Positions 24,454 to 32,370 of a stretch of DNA of 39,992 nt are shown in pieces. This DNA is from Pseudarthrobacter cellobiosi. GTDB lineage: Bacteria > Actinomycetota > Actinomycetes > Actinomycetales > Micrococcaceae. Both the position numbers and the translations under genes were made by a program. Positions within the stretch are counted from its first letter, which is position 1; every line of letters starts with the position of its first letter. The DNA lies in the NCBI RefSeq assembly GCF_023913755.1, contig NZ_JAMXBJ010000023.1:1-39992 (forward strand), in the 5' to 3' direction. The notes under the pieces were generated by a model. That model was given only the letters and a program-made list of their open reading frames with translations, did not search any database and had not been told where the DNA came from.

Positions 24454-24651
24454 ATGACCATCCCGCCAGTGCACGAACCAGAGCCGTTCCCGCCGGAACC
24501 AGGCCCGGACCCCTTTAACCCGGACCCCACCCATCCCGGCCACCCGGGACCGGACAGGCCCAGCCCCATCCCGACGCCGGAACCTCCCGGCCCGCTGCCA
24601 GTCCCGGATCCGGGACCGGCACCGCTGCGCCCGGACCCCACCCGGAGCTAA
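24454..24651 (+). CDS. Small proline-rich hypothetical protein
   Basis: A 65-residue protein of which nearly half is proline, in PxP/DPxP steps (PGPDPFNPDP, PDRPSPIPTPEPPG), acidic and surely unfolded or polyproline-helical. ATG at 24454 has GAGGGGAA upstream, and a strong hairpin follows the stop within 10 bases, which supports a real gene. No family recognised. Confidence 0.58.
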   Translation: MTIPPVHEPEPFPPEPGPDPFNPDPTHPGHPGPDRPSPIPTPEPPGPLPVPDPGPAPLRPDPTRS

Positions 24652-24660
24652 GTCACCAAT

Positions 24661-24693
24661 GGAACGGCCCCCGGCATAGCCGGGGGCCGTTCC
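24661..24693. terminator. Perfect hairpin after the proline-rich gene
   Basis: A 15-bp perfect stem (GGAACGGCCCCCGGC / complement) with loop ATA. It lacks a T-run but sits between convergent genes, as expected for a terminator or barrier. Confidence 0.65.
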
Positions 24694-24749
24694 GCTTAGT
24701 TCCCGCTGGAGCCCGGCGCTCAGTCCCCGGATGCATACCCTCCCGCGTA

Positions 24750-25859
24750 CTACCCGCCCGCGTACTCGGGCAGCCGGCCTTCGCGCATGGCAGCCGCCAC
24801 CTGGGCGATCCCGCCATAGTCCGGGAACACCACCGACGCCCCTCCTGGTGCCGTGCCCACCCCGGCTGTCGGCAACGTGAGCGAAACAACGGCGTTGGGG
24901 TCGATGCCGCGCATCGCGTATGCCAGGACCGCCACGCCCACAGGATCAAAGCCCTGGTCCACGGTGAGGTAGCCGGATGCGAAATTCACCAGGGCCCGCA
25001 CCGCAGTCACGTCGTGCAGGGCGCCGTCGCTGGTGAGCCGGGCGAGGATGGCGCGGAGGAACGTCTGCTGGTTCCGGACCCGCTGGAAGTCGCCGTCGAC
25101 GAAGGCGTAGCGCTCGCGGACGAATTCCAGTGCCGCCTGGCCGTCGAGGTGGTTCACCCCCGGTGTGAAGACGTGCTGCGTTTCGTGAGTGGACTGAAAC
25201 GGCACGGTGACGTTCACGTCAATTCCGCCCAGCCCGTCAGTGAGCGTCTTGAAACCGTGGAAGTCCAGCATGAGGGTGTGGTCGATGTGGGTCCCCATCA
25301 GGGACTCCACCGTCCGCGTGGCCAGCGGGATGCCGCCCACCTGCAGGCTGTCGTTGATCTTGGCGAAGCCGTAGTCGGGGATGCTCACGTACAGGTCCCG
25401 CATGAGGGAGACCACGTGCACGCTGCGGCGGTCGGCCGGGATGTGGACCAGCATGAGAGTGTCGGCGCGGTGGTCCTGCGATTCGCCCGTGGCTGCGGTG
25501 ACGGCCGCCTGCTCCCTGGCATTGGCGCGGCTGTCGCTGCCGATCACCAGGATGTTCATGGGCGCCGCGGGGAGTTCCGCGATGGGTTCGGGCGGCGGGG
25601 GAGGGGCCGGCGCCGGTGGCGGTGGCGGTGTCGTCTCCGAAGGAGTGGGGGTGGCGGTGTCCGTGATGATGGGCGCCGGGGCTGCAACTTCCGCGGCAGG
25701 GCGGCTGAACAGCAGGGCGGACACGGCGACGACGGCCACCAGTACCAGCGACAGCACCGCCGCGATCACGCGGTGCCGTTTCAGCGCGGCAGGCGCAGCA
25801 GGCTCGGGGCCGGAAGGGGCCGGGCCGATTGGATCAGGACCGCTTGGGGTGCTCACCAT
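24750..25859 (-). CDS. LytR-CpsA-Psr (LCP) family wall-polymer ligase
   Basis: A 369-residue type II membrane protein: a short Pro-rich cytoplasmic tail, one helix at about 30-50 (VIAAVLSLVLVAVVAVSALLF), a Pro/Thr-rich linker (about 60-95), then the LCP domain from about 102 (MNILVIGSDSRAN, HRADTLMLVHIPADRRSVHVV, SLMRDLYVSIP, KINDSLQVGG, LVEFVRERYA-type region as ALEFVRERYAF). LCP enzymes move teichoic-acid or arabinogalactan-type polymers from lipid carriers to peptidoglycan. The acidic and arginine residues that bind pyrophosphate are present (D in GSDSR, R in SLMRD). Confidence 0.9.
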   Translation of the reverse strand: MVSTPSGPDPIGPAPSGPEPAAPAALKRHRVIAAVLSLVLVAVVAVSALLFSRPAAEVAAPAPIITDTATPTPSETTPPPPPAPAPPPPPEPIAELPAAPMNILVIGSDSRANAREQAAVTAATGESQDHRADTLMLVHIPADRRSVHVVSLMRDLYVSIPDYGFAKINDSLQVGGIPLATRTVESLMGTHIDHTLMLDFHGFKTLTDGLGGIDVNVTVPFQSTHETQHVFTPGVNHLDGQAALEFVRERYAFVDGDFQRVRNQQTFLRAILARLTSDGALHDVTAVRALVNFASGYLTVDQGFDPVGVAVLAYAMRGIDPNAVVSLTLPTAGVGTAPGGASVVFPDYGGIAQVAAAMREGRLPEYAGG

Positions 25860-26019
25860 GACTTAGTGTCCGCCCTCGGAACCGATTACGGCTACATCGC
25901 GGGGCGTGTCGTTTCCATGCTGTAACGTACGACGGCGGCGCGCCGGGTTCAGTGGAAAGCCCCGCAGTGCGGGGCGCACTAGGCTCTTGGTCAGAAACGG
26001 GATATCTGTGGGGGATCTG

Positions 26020-26409
26020 ATGGAAAATACGAAGCCGGTTCTGCTTGTCACCAGCCGGGCGGCCTGGGAGAAGCAGTACGAGCGTTACAAGCGAATGGGC
26101 AAGCGGCTGAATACGGTCCAGGGGCTGCTCTTCATCCCATTCCTGGCCAGCCTGCTGTTTCTGGCAGGTGTGCTGTTCCCCCTGGTTGCAGGGGACATTG
26201 CCTTTGGCCACCCGGGCTACTACTGGTACCGCGCGGTAAGCGACACGGGGCTGCTGATCGGCGCCATATCCTTCGTGCTCTACGCCGTGTACGGCTTTCT
26301 TCACCGGCATTTGGTGCGCCGGGCTCATCTTGCCTTGGGGCTGAAGGCAGACGGCACGTTCGTGGAAGTGCGTGAAGTTACTCCCGAGGCGGCGCCGGCC
26401 CCTCGCTAG
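26020..26409 (+). CDS. Two-helix membrane protein, hypothetical
   Basis: A 129-residue protein from ATG at 26020 (GGGGGAT just upstream; GTG at 26008 is possible). A basic amphipathic N-terminus (WEKQYERYKRMGKRLN) precedes helices at about 35-58 (GLLFIPFLASLLFLAGVLFP) and 78-98 (TGLLIGAISFVLYAVYGFL), then a soluble tail. Family not recognised. Its stop lies in the first unit of a 17-base tandem duplication. Confidence 0.68.
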   Translation: MENTKPVLLVTSRAAWEKQYERYKRMGKRLNTVQGLLFIPFLASLLFLAGVLFPLVAGDIAFGHPGYYWYRAVSDTGLLIGAISFVLYAVYGFLHRHLVRRAHLALGLKADGTFVEVREVTPEAAPAPR

Positions 26410-26436
26410 CGCCGGCCCCTCGCTAGCGCCGGCTTG
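26397..26436. repeat. Short tandem duplication at the gene end
   Basis: GCGCCGGCCCCTCGCTA occurs twice in direct tandem, followed by a third partial unit GCGCCGGC. The first copy encodes the last residues and stop of the membrane protein; the second is non-coding, so this is a recent local slippage or duplication. Confidence 0.75.
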
Positions 26437-26447
26437 CCCGGGAGCGT

Positions 26448-27089
26448 TTAGGCGGGAGTGTTCAGGCGCGCGTGCCGCAGGATGGAAACGATGGCAGGGG
26501 CCAGTTCGTCCTCCATCTGGCGGTAGATCTCGGGGCTGCGCCGGTAGGGGTCGATGATGTCGTTTTCGGAAGAATCTGCCGGCAGTGACAGGTGCCGGAC
26601 GGACGCGGCGCGCGCTGGCAGCCCCCGCCAGAAGGCGGTGTTGGCACTGAGGGGACTGCCGCCGTCGTCCGCTACCGGAACGTTTGCGGCAATGTCCGCA
26701 CGCTCGTCCAGGACGTCGAGCATCCGGGCGAACTCGCGGATGGTGAAGGTGCGCTTGAGTAGGGAGGCGTCCAGCTGGAGCACTTCGCCGCGGTGGCCGG
26801 AGGTCATGGTGAGCACCAGGTCCACGCCGCGCAGGATCTTGCTGGTCAGCTGCCGCGAGACGAAACCGTCCGGGTTCCCGCCAAAAGTGCGCACAATGTC
26901 GCCGGACAGCGGCTGCATCGGATCGCCCACCATGGCCCGGGTTCCGGCGCTGGTGACCTCAAATCCGCCCGGCCTCACCTGGTCCAGCCCGGCCTGCAGC
27001 AGCCGTTCAGCCACGGGGGAGCGGCAGATGTTGCCGGTGCAGACCGTCAGGATCCTCACGGGTGCGGGGGCAGATGCGGGGGATTCCAC
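26448..27089 (-). CDS. Low-molecular-weight protein tyrosine phosphatase
   Basis: A 213-residue LMW-PTP-type protein from GTG at 27089. The P-loop VCTGNICRSP gives C17 and R23 (CX5R-S), and DIIDPYRRSPE carries the general-acid aspartate. The family is usually about 150-160 residues; the extra length is in the middle (about 100-155), between the core and the DPYRR loop. Such enzymes act on phosphotyrosines of wall or exopolysaccharide kinases in actinobacteria. An LCP enzyme gene lies nearby, which fits an envelope role but is not proof. Confidence 0.86.
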   Translation of the reverse strand: MESPASAPAPVRILTVCTGNICRSPVAERLLQAGLDQVRPGGFEVTSAGTRAMVGDPMQPLSGDIVRTFGGNPDGFVSRQLTSKILRGVDLVLTMTSGHRGEVLQLDASLLKRTFTIREFARMLDVLDERADIAANVPVADDGGSPLSANTAFWRGLPARAASVRHLSLPADSSENDIIDPYRRSPEIYRQMEDELAPAIVSILRHARLNTPA

Positions 27090-27290
27090 GGAACTTCTCT
27101 TTCCAGCCGATGCGCCGGACCGGTGCGGCCCGTCGTGTCTTTCAACTTAACACGTGCGGGTGCCGACGCCCCCAGCACCGGATGCCGCCGTCGTGATTTT
27201 TCGAGTGAAGACCCATCCTTGGAGGCATGGTGGTACGAATCACACTTGACCACCGGGATTCCCCTGTGGTCGCCGACCAAGGAGTGAATC

Positions 27291-27989
27291 GTGAAACGGA
27301 ATACAAAGTTAGTTTTTGGTGGTGCCGGTGTGGCACTGCTGGCGGCTGCGTCGCTGGGTGCCATGCCGGTAATGGCCCAGAGCCCAAAGTCCGCGGAGAA
27401 GACGGTCACGCTGAGAGCCACCCTCACGGAGCTTAACGGCTCCGGGGCTGCGGGCACAGCCACTGCTGTTGTCCGCAACCAGAAGATCCAGCACATCGAG
27501 GTCCACGCCACCGGGTTGACGCCCGATGCCCCGCACGCCCAGCACATCCATTACGGCAACCAGGCCCTGAACGAGTGCCCCACGCTGGCGCTGGACAGCA
27601 ACGGTGACGGACGGCTGAATACTGTCGAGGGTGTTCCGGCCTACGGCCCGGTTGTGGTCTCGCTCAACACCACCGGTGACACCACCCCCGCCAGTTTCCT
27701 GGACGTTTCCCGGTTCCCCGTCTCCCAGGACGGCAGCTATGACTACAGCCGGGACAACATCGAATTTACTGATGTAGCCGGGACCGGCTACCCGGGTGCC
27801 GGCGGGCTCGGTACCGCCAAGCAGATCGCTGACTCCGTCCGCGAAGGCGAGGGCGTCCTGGTGATTCACGGGCAGGACTACGACGGCAACGGAACCTACA
27901 ACTTCAGCGATCCTGAAGGTGCCAGTGAGCTTGACCCGAACCTCCCGGCAGAGGCCACTGACCCCGCCGCCTGCGGCGTCCTGCGCTAA
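27291..27989 (+). CDS. Secreted CHRD/superoxide-dismutase-like protein
   Basis: A 232-residue exported protein, GTG start with AAGGAGTGA upstream. Signal peptide about 1-29 (KRNTKLVFGGAGVALLAAAS, cleavage near VMA-Q). The mature part looks like a CHRD-type beta-sandwich: VTLRATLTELNGSGAAGTATAVV, IEVHATGLTPDAPHAQHIH (His-rich), a DSNGDGRLN loop resembling a calcium site, and GVLVIHGQDYDGNGTYNF. HAQHIHYG and VIHG recall the metal-binding side of Cu/Zn-SOD-like and CHRD proteins; catalysis is not established. Confidence 0.72.
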   Translation: MKRNTKLVFGGAGVALLAAASLGAMPVMAQSPKSAEKTVTLRATLTELNGSGAAGTATAVVRNQKIQHIEVHATGLTPDAPHAQHIHYGNQALNECPTLALDSNGDGRLNTVEGVPAYGPVVVSLNTTGDTTPASFLDVSRFPVSQDGSYDYSRDNIEFTDVAGTGYPGAGGLGTAKQIADSVREGEGVLVIHGQDYDGNGTYNFSDPEGASELDPNLPAEATDPAACGVLR

Positions 27990-28079
27990 GCGCGCACTTC
28001 CCCGCCCTGCGGGCCCCAGCAAGGCTGAAACCCCAGTGCCCTGCTTGGCCTGAAGGCGGCAATGAACAGCAGCAGGTAG

Positions 28080-28110
28080 GGCCGGCCCGCGGAGTGCGGA
28101 CCGGCCTTTC
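28080..28110 (+). terminator. Hairpin terminator, weak T-tract
   Basis: GGCCGGCCCGC (28080-28090) pairs with GCGGACCGGCC (28096-28106) with one mismatch and loop GGAGT, followed by TTTCC. It is placed to end the transcript of the CHRD-like gene before the convergent metal-region remnants. Confidence 0.6.
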
Positions 28111-28157
28111 CTGGTGCCTGACGTTCGGCGCCGGCACGGATCCGGACTTCTTCAACG

Positions 28158-28691
28158 TCAGGCCGGCCGCGCGGGTATTTGTTGCCTTTCCGTGCGGGCC
28201 TGCCCGTAGCGGGTGAGGCCACGCGGCTTATAGACAGACAGCACTGTGGCTACCAGCAGCGCGATCAGAGCTGCGCCGGCGTCGGCGACGAGTTGGATCC
28301 TTATCCCTGTCATGTTCATGGATCCAAGGTTCGAGGCTGACGCGATCTCCGCCATCCGGGTCACTGGCTGCAGATGCACGAGCAGCAGGACACTCGCCAA
28401 CGACGTGATCAGGAGTTTGATCAGGACCCAGTAATGCCGGAAGAGGCCCCAAGCGGTCCCGAGGGCCTGGACTATTCCGGAGAGCAGCGAAGCCACACTT
28501 AGCGGAAAGATGACTATCCAGCCGATGACGTTCATCCCGAGATACGCTGCCCGGACCAGCGCGGCATCGGTGGCCGACAGCCCCGCGATCGCGAGAATCA
28601 AGAACGTAGCGACTGTTTGTTCCCGTCCGACGATGGCCCGTGCGACGGGGTGTTCACTGTCGGATTCCACTGCGGCAGCCAGGGCCAGCAT
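28158..28691 (-). pseudogene. Deletion fusion: P1B-ATPase fragment joined to a truncated membrane protein
   Basis: An open frame of 177 codons made of two unrelated parts. The first about 22 residues, LALAAAVESDSEHPVARAIV, are the cytoplasmic motif that follows the phosphorylation site of heavy-metal P-type ATPases. The remainder, from about TVATFLILAIAGL, is a different four-helix membrane protein (GMNVIGWIVIFPLSVASLL, LFRHYWVLIKLLITSLA, LVADAGAALIALLVATVLSV, end YKPRGLTRYGQ) that resembles an actinobacterial family but lacks its N-terminal helix start. The junction lies near 28610-28630. No credible ribosome-binding site exists at the fused start. It is most simply a remnant of a deletion that removed the ATPase C-terminus and the start of its neighbour. 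Confidence 0.75.
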
Positions 28692-28693
28692 GC

Positions 28694-29043
28694 GGTCAGT
28701 ATCTTCCCCTGCAAACGGCGGCGATGTCCTTCAGGTCCGGTTCGCCCGTGGTCAGGCTACCGGTCTTCTCGAAGAGGACGACGTCGATGGTCCACATACG
28801 TTCCAGGGCCATCCGGTTCTTGATCGGCACCCCGGCCCGGGCAGCCTGTTCGGCGGAGATCGCGATGACCAGCGGGATGGCCAGGTCCAGGGCGTGCGGG
28901 CACGCGATCACCAAGACGGTGACGGTGCGGGTGACGGCCTCCGGGACGCTGCCCAGCAGCGTCCAGACGATGGAGGTGATGATGCCCGCGCCGGCGGCGG
29001 CCGGAATTGCACGGGCCTGGACAAACCACTTCACTGGCAACAC
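28694..29043 (-). pseudogene. Remnant of a CPH-type heavy-metal P1B ATPase (CopB-like)
   Basis: An open frame of 115 codons with the core of a copper-type P-ATPase: VTVLVIACPHALDLAIPLVIAI (transmembrane CPH motif), GVPIKNRMALERM, and LFEKTGSLTTGEP where the invariant phosphorylation site should read DKTG. The catalytic Asp is replaced by Glu, the CPHALG glycine by Asp, both ends are missing, and a frameshift separates it from the matching downstream fragment (28691). It cannot be a working pump. A CsoR-like palindrome lies just upstream. Confidence 0.82.
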
Positions 29044-29048
29044 CCAAA

Positions 29049-29071
29049 GAATACCCCCATGGGTATATTCT
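29049..29071. promoter_or_regulatory. CsoR-like palindrome, probably orphaned
   Basis: ATACCC-CCAT-GGGTAT (29051-29066) within A/T flanks, the G/C-tract layout of CsoR/RcnR-family operators. It lies directly before the P-type ATPase remnant, so it is probably the relic operator of the lost copper gene. Confidence 0.5.
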
Positions 29072-29138
29072 GCAATGTGCTAATGCCCACAGCTTTGGGG
29101 GAGCGGGCGGCCGTGCGCTCGCCTTACCGCCAGGACGG

Positions 29139-29498
29139 TCAGCCGTGGCTGGGTTCCCCGGTGACGGTGTGGTCGGCGTGGTTCAGGCCTTCCAGGACAA
29201 GCCGGGCCAGGTGGCCGTCCGCGATGCTGTAGACCACCCTGCGGCTGACCTTTTGCGTGCTGACGAGGCCGCTGAAGCGGAGTTTGGCCAGGTGCTGGCT
29301 GACGGAGGTCCGGGAGGCCCCGGTGCGATCCACCAGTGTGGTGACGTCGGCCGGTTCCTGCGTCAGGAGCCAGAGCACGTGCAGGCGGGTGGGATCGGAC
29401 AGCATGCGGAACGTGGCGGTCGCGGCATCCAGCCGGCGGGCATCGGGGAGCCGGGGGTGGTGAAGGCTCGGTGTGTTGACGGCCTGGGCCTCTGCCAC
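29139..29498 (-). CDS. ArsR/SmtB-family metal-sensing repressor
   Basis: A 119-residue winged-helix protein. The recognition region is TTLVDRTGASRTSVSQHLAKLRFSGLV, followed by the wing VSRRVVYSI. The C-terminal helix has D94, H96, H107 and H110, exactly the DXHX10HXXH pattern of the alpha5 metal site of SmtB/CzrA/NmtR sensors, so it probably senses Zn, Ni or Co rather than arsenic (no alpha3 CXC). It starts four bases after the stop of the MFS gene and is cotranscribed with it behind the 30-bp palindrome at 30751. Confidence 0.88.
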   Translation of the reverse strand: MAEAQAVNTPSLHHPRLPDARRLDAATATFRMLSDPTRLHVLWLLTQEPADVTTLVDRTGASRTSVSQHLAKLRFSGLVSTQKVSRRVVYSIADGHLARLVLEGLNHADHTVTGEPSHG

Positions 29499-29502
29499 CG
29501 GA

Positions 29503-30732
29503 TCACCCCTTCCTACTGGCCGGTTCTGCGCCGGTCCTGGAGGCAGTCGGCCAGAATTTCAGGGCCGCTGCTGTACTGATCATAGCCACCACAGCCAGGA
29601 CGGCTGCGGCCGCGGGCTGGCCAGCGGAGGCGCCGATCCAGCCGGCTACCGGGTAGGTGACGATGAAGCACGCGTGCGAGAGGGAGAACTGGGCGGTGAA
29701 GATGTAGGACCGGGTGCTTTCCGTCGCGGAGCGGCGCAGCAGCCGGGCCGACGGGGTGCTGATCATCGAGGTCCCGGCCCCCAGGGCAACCCAGAGCCCC
29801 AGCAGCACGAGCCACGGCCCGGCAGTGGCCAGCAGCACAAACGTGCCGGCGAGGCCAAGGCCAAGAAGCGCGGCTCCGGACATCATCAACGAACGGTCCG
29901 TGATTCGGTCCAGCGCCCTGGGTGCACTCAGCGCGGCGGCCATCGAGCCGGCGCCGTAACAGGCCAGGGCGATGGCGACGTCGGCGTTGGATCCTGCGAA
30001 CAGGTCCCGGGCGTAGACCACCGTGTTGACCAGCACCAGGGCTGTTGCGGCGGCCACGGCCAGATTCAATGCGAGGAGGCCGCGCAGTTCCGGCGTCTTC
30101 GCAAAGATCCGTGCCCCGAGCGTGGTCCGCCGCCAGAGTGATCCTTCCTGACGGGGTTCCGGTGTGGCTGGCAGTCTGGTGGTCATCACGAGTGCCGCTG
30201 AGAACATAAAGCCTGCCACGGTGCCGAGGAAAAGTTCGTGGAAGGTAAGTACGGACAGGAGTGCTGCGGCCAGGGCCGGACTGATCAGGGATTCCAGGTC
30301 ATAGGCGAGGCGGGAGAGTGACAAGGCCCGCGTGTACTGCCGTTCATCGGGAAGCACCACCGGGATCAGGGACTGGAAGGCGGGCGTGAACGTAGCGGAG
30401 GCGCTCTGAAGGACAAAGACCAGCATATAGATTTGCCAGGCCTGATCCACCGCGGGGAGCATCAGTGCGATGCCTCCCCGGGTCAGGTCCGCGGCCACCA
30501 GGACCGGCTTTTTTGGCAGCCGTTCGACCAGTGCCGCCATGACGGGCGCGACGAAGACGTAGGCCAGCATCTTTATGGTCAGCGCTGTCCCGAGCACGGC
30601 CCCGGCCTGTGCTCCTGCAAGGTCGAACGCCAGCAGTCCGAGGGCCACAGTCAGCAAGCCGGTCCCCAGCAACGCAACAATCTGGGCTGAGAAGAGCTGC
30701 CGGTAGGCGCGGACGGCCAGAACTTCGATCAT
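29503..30732 (-). CDS. MFS transporter, probable metal exporter
   Basis: A 409-residue protein with about 12 hydrophobic helices and the MFS loop VERLPKKPVLVAADLTRGG after the second or third helix. It starts at ATG 30732 with GAGGG upstream. It forms an operon with the alpha5-type ArsR sensor, which argues for efflux of the sensed cation (NreB-like Ni/Co or Zn export) rather than a drug. Substrate specificity cannot be read from the sequence. A 30-bp palindrome covers the promoter. Confidence 0.85.
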   Translation of the reverse strand: MIEVLAVRAYRQLFSAQIVALLGTGLLTVALGLLAFDLAGAQAGAVLGTALTIKMLAYVFVAPVMAALVERLPKKPVLVAADLTRGGIALMLPAVDQAWQIYMLVFVLQSASATFTPAFQSLIPVVLPDERQYTRALSLSRLAYDLESLISPALAAALLSVLTFHELFLGTVAGFMFSAALVMTTRLPATPEPRQEGSLWRRTTLGARIFAKTPELRGLLALNLAVAAATALVLVNTVVYARDLFAGSNADVAIALACYGAGSMAAALSAPRALDRITDRSLMMSGAALLGLGLAGTFVLLATAGPWLVLLGLWVALGAGTSMISTPSARLLRRSATESTRSYIFTAQFSLSHACFIVTYPVAGWIGASAGQPAAAAVLAVVAMISTAAALKFWPTASRTGAEPASRKG

Positions 30733-30750
30733 TAGGATCCCTCAATCGAA

Positions 30751-30780
30751 ACAATATGTGCGTACTTATGCACCTATTGT
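30751..30780 (-). promoter_or_regulatory. 30-bp palindromic ArsR/SmtB-type operator
   Basis: ACAATATGTGC ... GCACCTATTGT: half-sites 30751-30761 and 30770-30780 pair at 10 of 11 positions around CGTACTTAT-like centre 30762-30769. It ends 18 bases before the MFS start, where a promoter is expected, and is AT-rich in an otherwise GC-rich region. I infer that the ArsR protein of the operon binds it. Confidence 0.78.
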
Positions 30781-30875
30781 AGACGGCTAAAACCCAATGC
30801 CTGCAGGGCCAACCTCGAACGGGTGCACGGGAGATTCTTGGTCACCAGCCCTATTTTCCGAACCTAGGCTAAGAC

Positions 30876-30904
30876 TTGCTTACTGTGCTCCTGTTTTTAG
30901 ATAA
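30876..30904 (+). promoter_or_regulatory. Candidate promoter of the DUF6421 operon
   Basis: TTGCTT (30876-30881), 17 bases, AGATAA (30899-30904), about 60 bases before the chosen start codon. The region is AT-rich relative to its surroundings. Confidence 0.4.
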
Positions 30905-30963
30905 AGATGTCTTTCTGTTCACTAGTGTTACGCGGGTCACAGAGAAGGAAGGACGCCGTAGCA

Positions 30964-32370
30964 ATGACAGCAACAAAAGCACAAAACGTATCCCACTCCT
31001 CACTAGGGGCCCTGCTTGCCTCAAACTCGTCCTGGACCGAGCTGAAACGGGCCGCCGGAGAACTGCAGCAGATCCAGGTGAAGGACGGCTCGATACCTGA
31101 TCCGGGGGACCATGACCGCGCCCTGTACGAGGTCGCCACGATCACGGCTTCAATCAGGGATTTGGCCCCCTCGTTCCCGCACGATGCGGAGTATCTGGCC
31201 CGGCTCGAAGTTGACTTCGAGCGGTGGGCTGCTTCCTCGTTCGGGGTCCCGGACTTCCTGGATTCTCTGCTCGCATTCCAGCCACAACAGCACCGAATCG
31301 ACGGACTGCCGCATCTGGTGGTCTTCCCTATGTATACGCAGAACGGCAGCCCGAACCGCTTCGTGGAGGCCGTGCTGTTCGAAGTAGTGTGGCCGGAGTT
31401 CATCGCTGAACTCGAAGGTGCAGAGTATTCGAACCAGTTGTTCGTACCCATCCGCTTCATCGACTTCACACCAGGCTATGACACGAACTCGGCCGTGTTG
31501 TTTCCCGAGAGCGTAGCCGTTCGTGAAACCCCGCAGTTCACCTGGGGTGGTATTTTCGCGGATCGCGAGGCTGAGCGGTTCCGGAGGGTGGTGGCCGCAG
31601 CCAGCGACATCACGTCCCTCACTCTCCCCGACGGAGCGCGGCGGCTGCTTGAAGACCCTCAGCTGGCCATGGAAACCTTCGTGATGTGGGATCTGATCCA
31701 TGACAGGACGCACATGCGCGGGGATCTGCCGTTTGATCCGTTCATGATCAAGCAGAGGATGCCGTTCTTTCTCTACACCCTGGAAGAGTTGCGGTGCGAT
31801 CTGACGGCATTCCGTGAATCCGTCCGTATCGAGAGGGATGAGAACGCGCCGCCGGAGGCGCGAAACCACGCGAAACTCGTCCAGTATGCCGTTATCTTCG
31901 ACCGGATTTTCCGGTTCGCGATGACAGGAAACCGGGTCCGTAATTACGACGGCCTTGGCGGTCAGCTCCTTTTCGCCTGGATGCACCAGCACAAGGTGCT
32001 TCATTGGACGGACTCGAAACTGTCCATCGACTGGTCGGAAGCGCCCGAAGTAGTTATCGAACTTGGCAAGCGGATCGAGGAGCTGTACTGGCGTTCAATT
32101 GACCGCCCGAAAACCGCTCACTGGCTTGCGGCCTATGAATTCATCAGAGCGACAGTCACCCCGAACCCCGCATCCCTCTGGGCCAAGGGGCCCGAGGCGC
32201 TGGTCCTTAACGGCCCTCCTCGGGGCCTGACCGACCAGGTGCTTGATGACGAGTTCCCACTTTCAATGTTCTACGAAGCACTGGAGAAAAAGATGAGAAA
32301 CGTCATCGAATCCACGGCCGGAATCACCGGCGAGCCCAACGGCGGCAACAGCCGCAAGGACGCGGCATGA
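30964..32370 (+). CDS. DUF6421 family protein
   Basis: A 468-residue protein from ATG at 30964 (GGAAGGA upstream; ATG at 30907 lacks a site). It is soluble and has no known catalytic domain that I can name. Landmarks are LPHLVVFPMYTQNGSPNRFVEAVLFEVVWPEF, FTPGYDTNSAVLFPESVAVRE, and WDLIHDRTHMRGDLPFDPFMIKQRMPF, where H246 and H250 form an HxxxH pair that could bind a metal. I recall this as DUF6421, widespread in actinobacteria and often beside an SDR gene, as here (four-base overlap with the next start). Function unknown. Confidence 0.82.
   Translation: MTATKAQNVSHSSLGALLASNSSWTELKRAAGELQQIQVKDGSIPDPGDHDRALYEVATITASIRDLAPSFPHDAEYLARLEVDFERWAASSFGVPDFLDSLLAFQPQQHRIDGLPHLVVFPMYTQNGSPNRFVEAVLFEVVWPEFIAELEGAEYSNQLFVPIRFIDFTPGYDTNSAVLFPESVAVRETPQFTWGGIFADREAERFRRVVAAASDITSLTLPDGARRLLEDPQLAMETFVMWDLIHDRTHMRGDLPFDPFMIKQRMPFFLYTLEELRCDLTAFRESVRIERDENAPPEARNHAKLVQYAVIFDRIFRFAMTGNRVRNYDGLGGQLLFAWMHQHKVLHWTDSKLSIDWSEAPEVVIELGKRIEELYWRSIDRPKTAHWLAAYEFIRATVTPNPASLWAKGPEALVLNGPPRGLTDQVLDDEFPLSMFYEALEKKMRNVIESTAGITGEPNGGNSRKDAA

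Noticed and set aside
24261..24641. Glycine-rich minus-strand frame opposite the proline-rich gene
   Set aside because: GSGPG-type composition is just the complement of proline codons; no ribosome-binding site.
25014..25925. 303-codon plus-strand frame opposite the LCP gene
   Set aside because: Arg/Gly/Asp-rich antisense shadow; LCP motifs are complete on the minus strand.
25959..25975. GCCCCGC-AGT-GCGGGGC hairpin as terminator
   Set aside because: Only seven base pairs, no T-run and located upstream of a plus-strand gene with no gene ending there.
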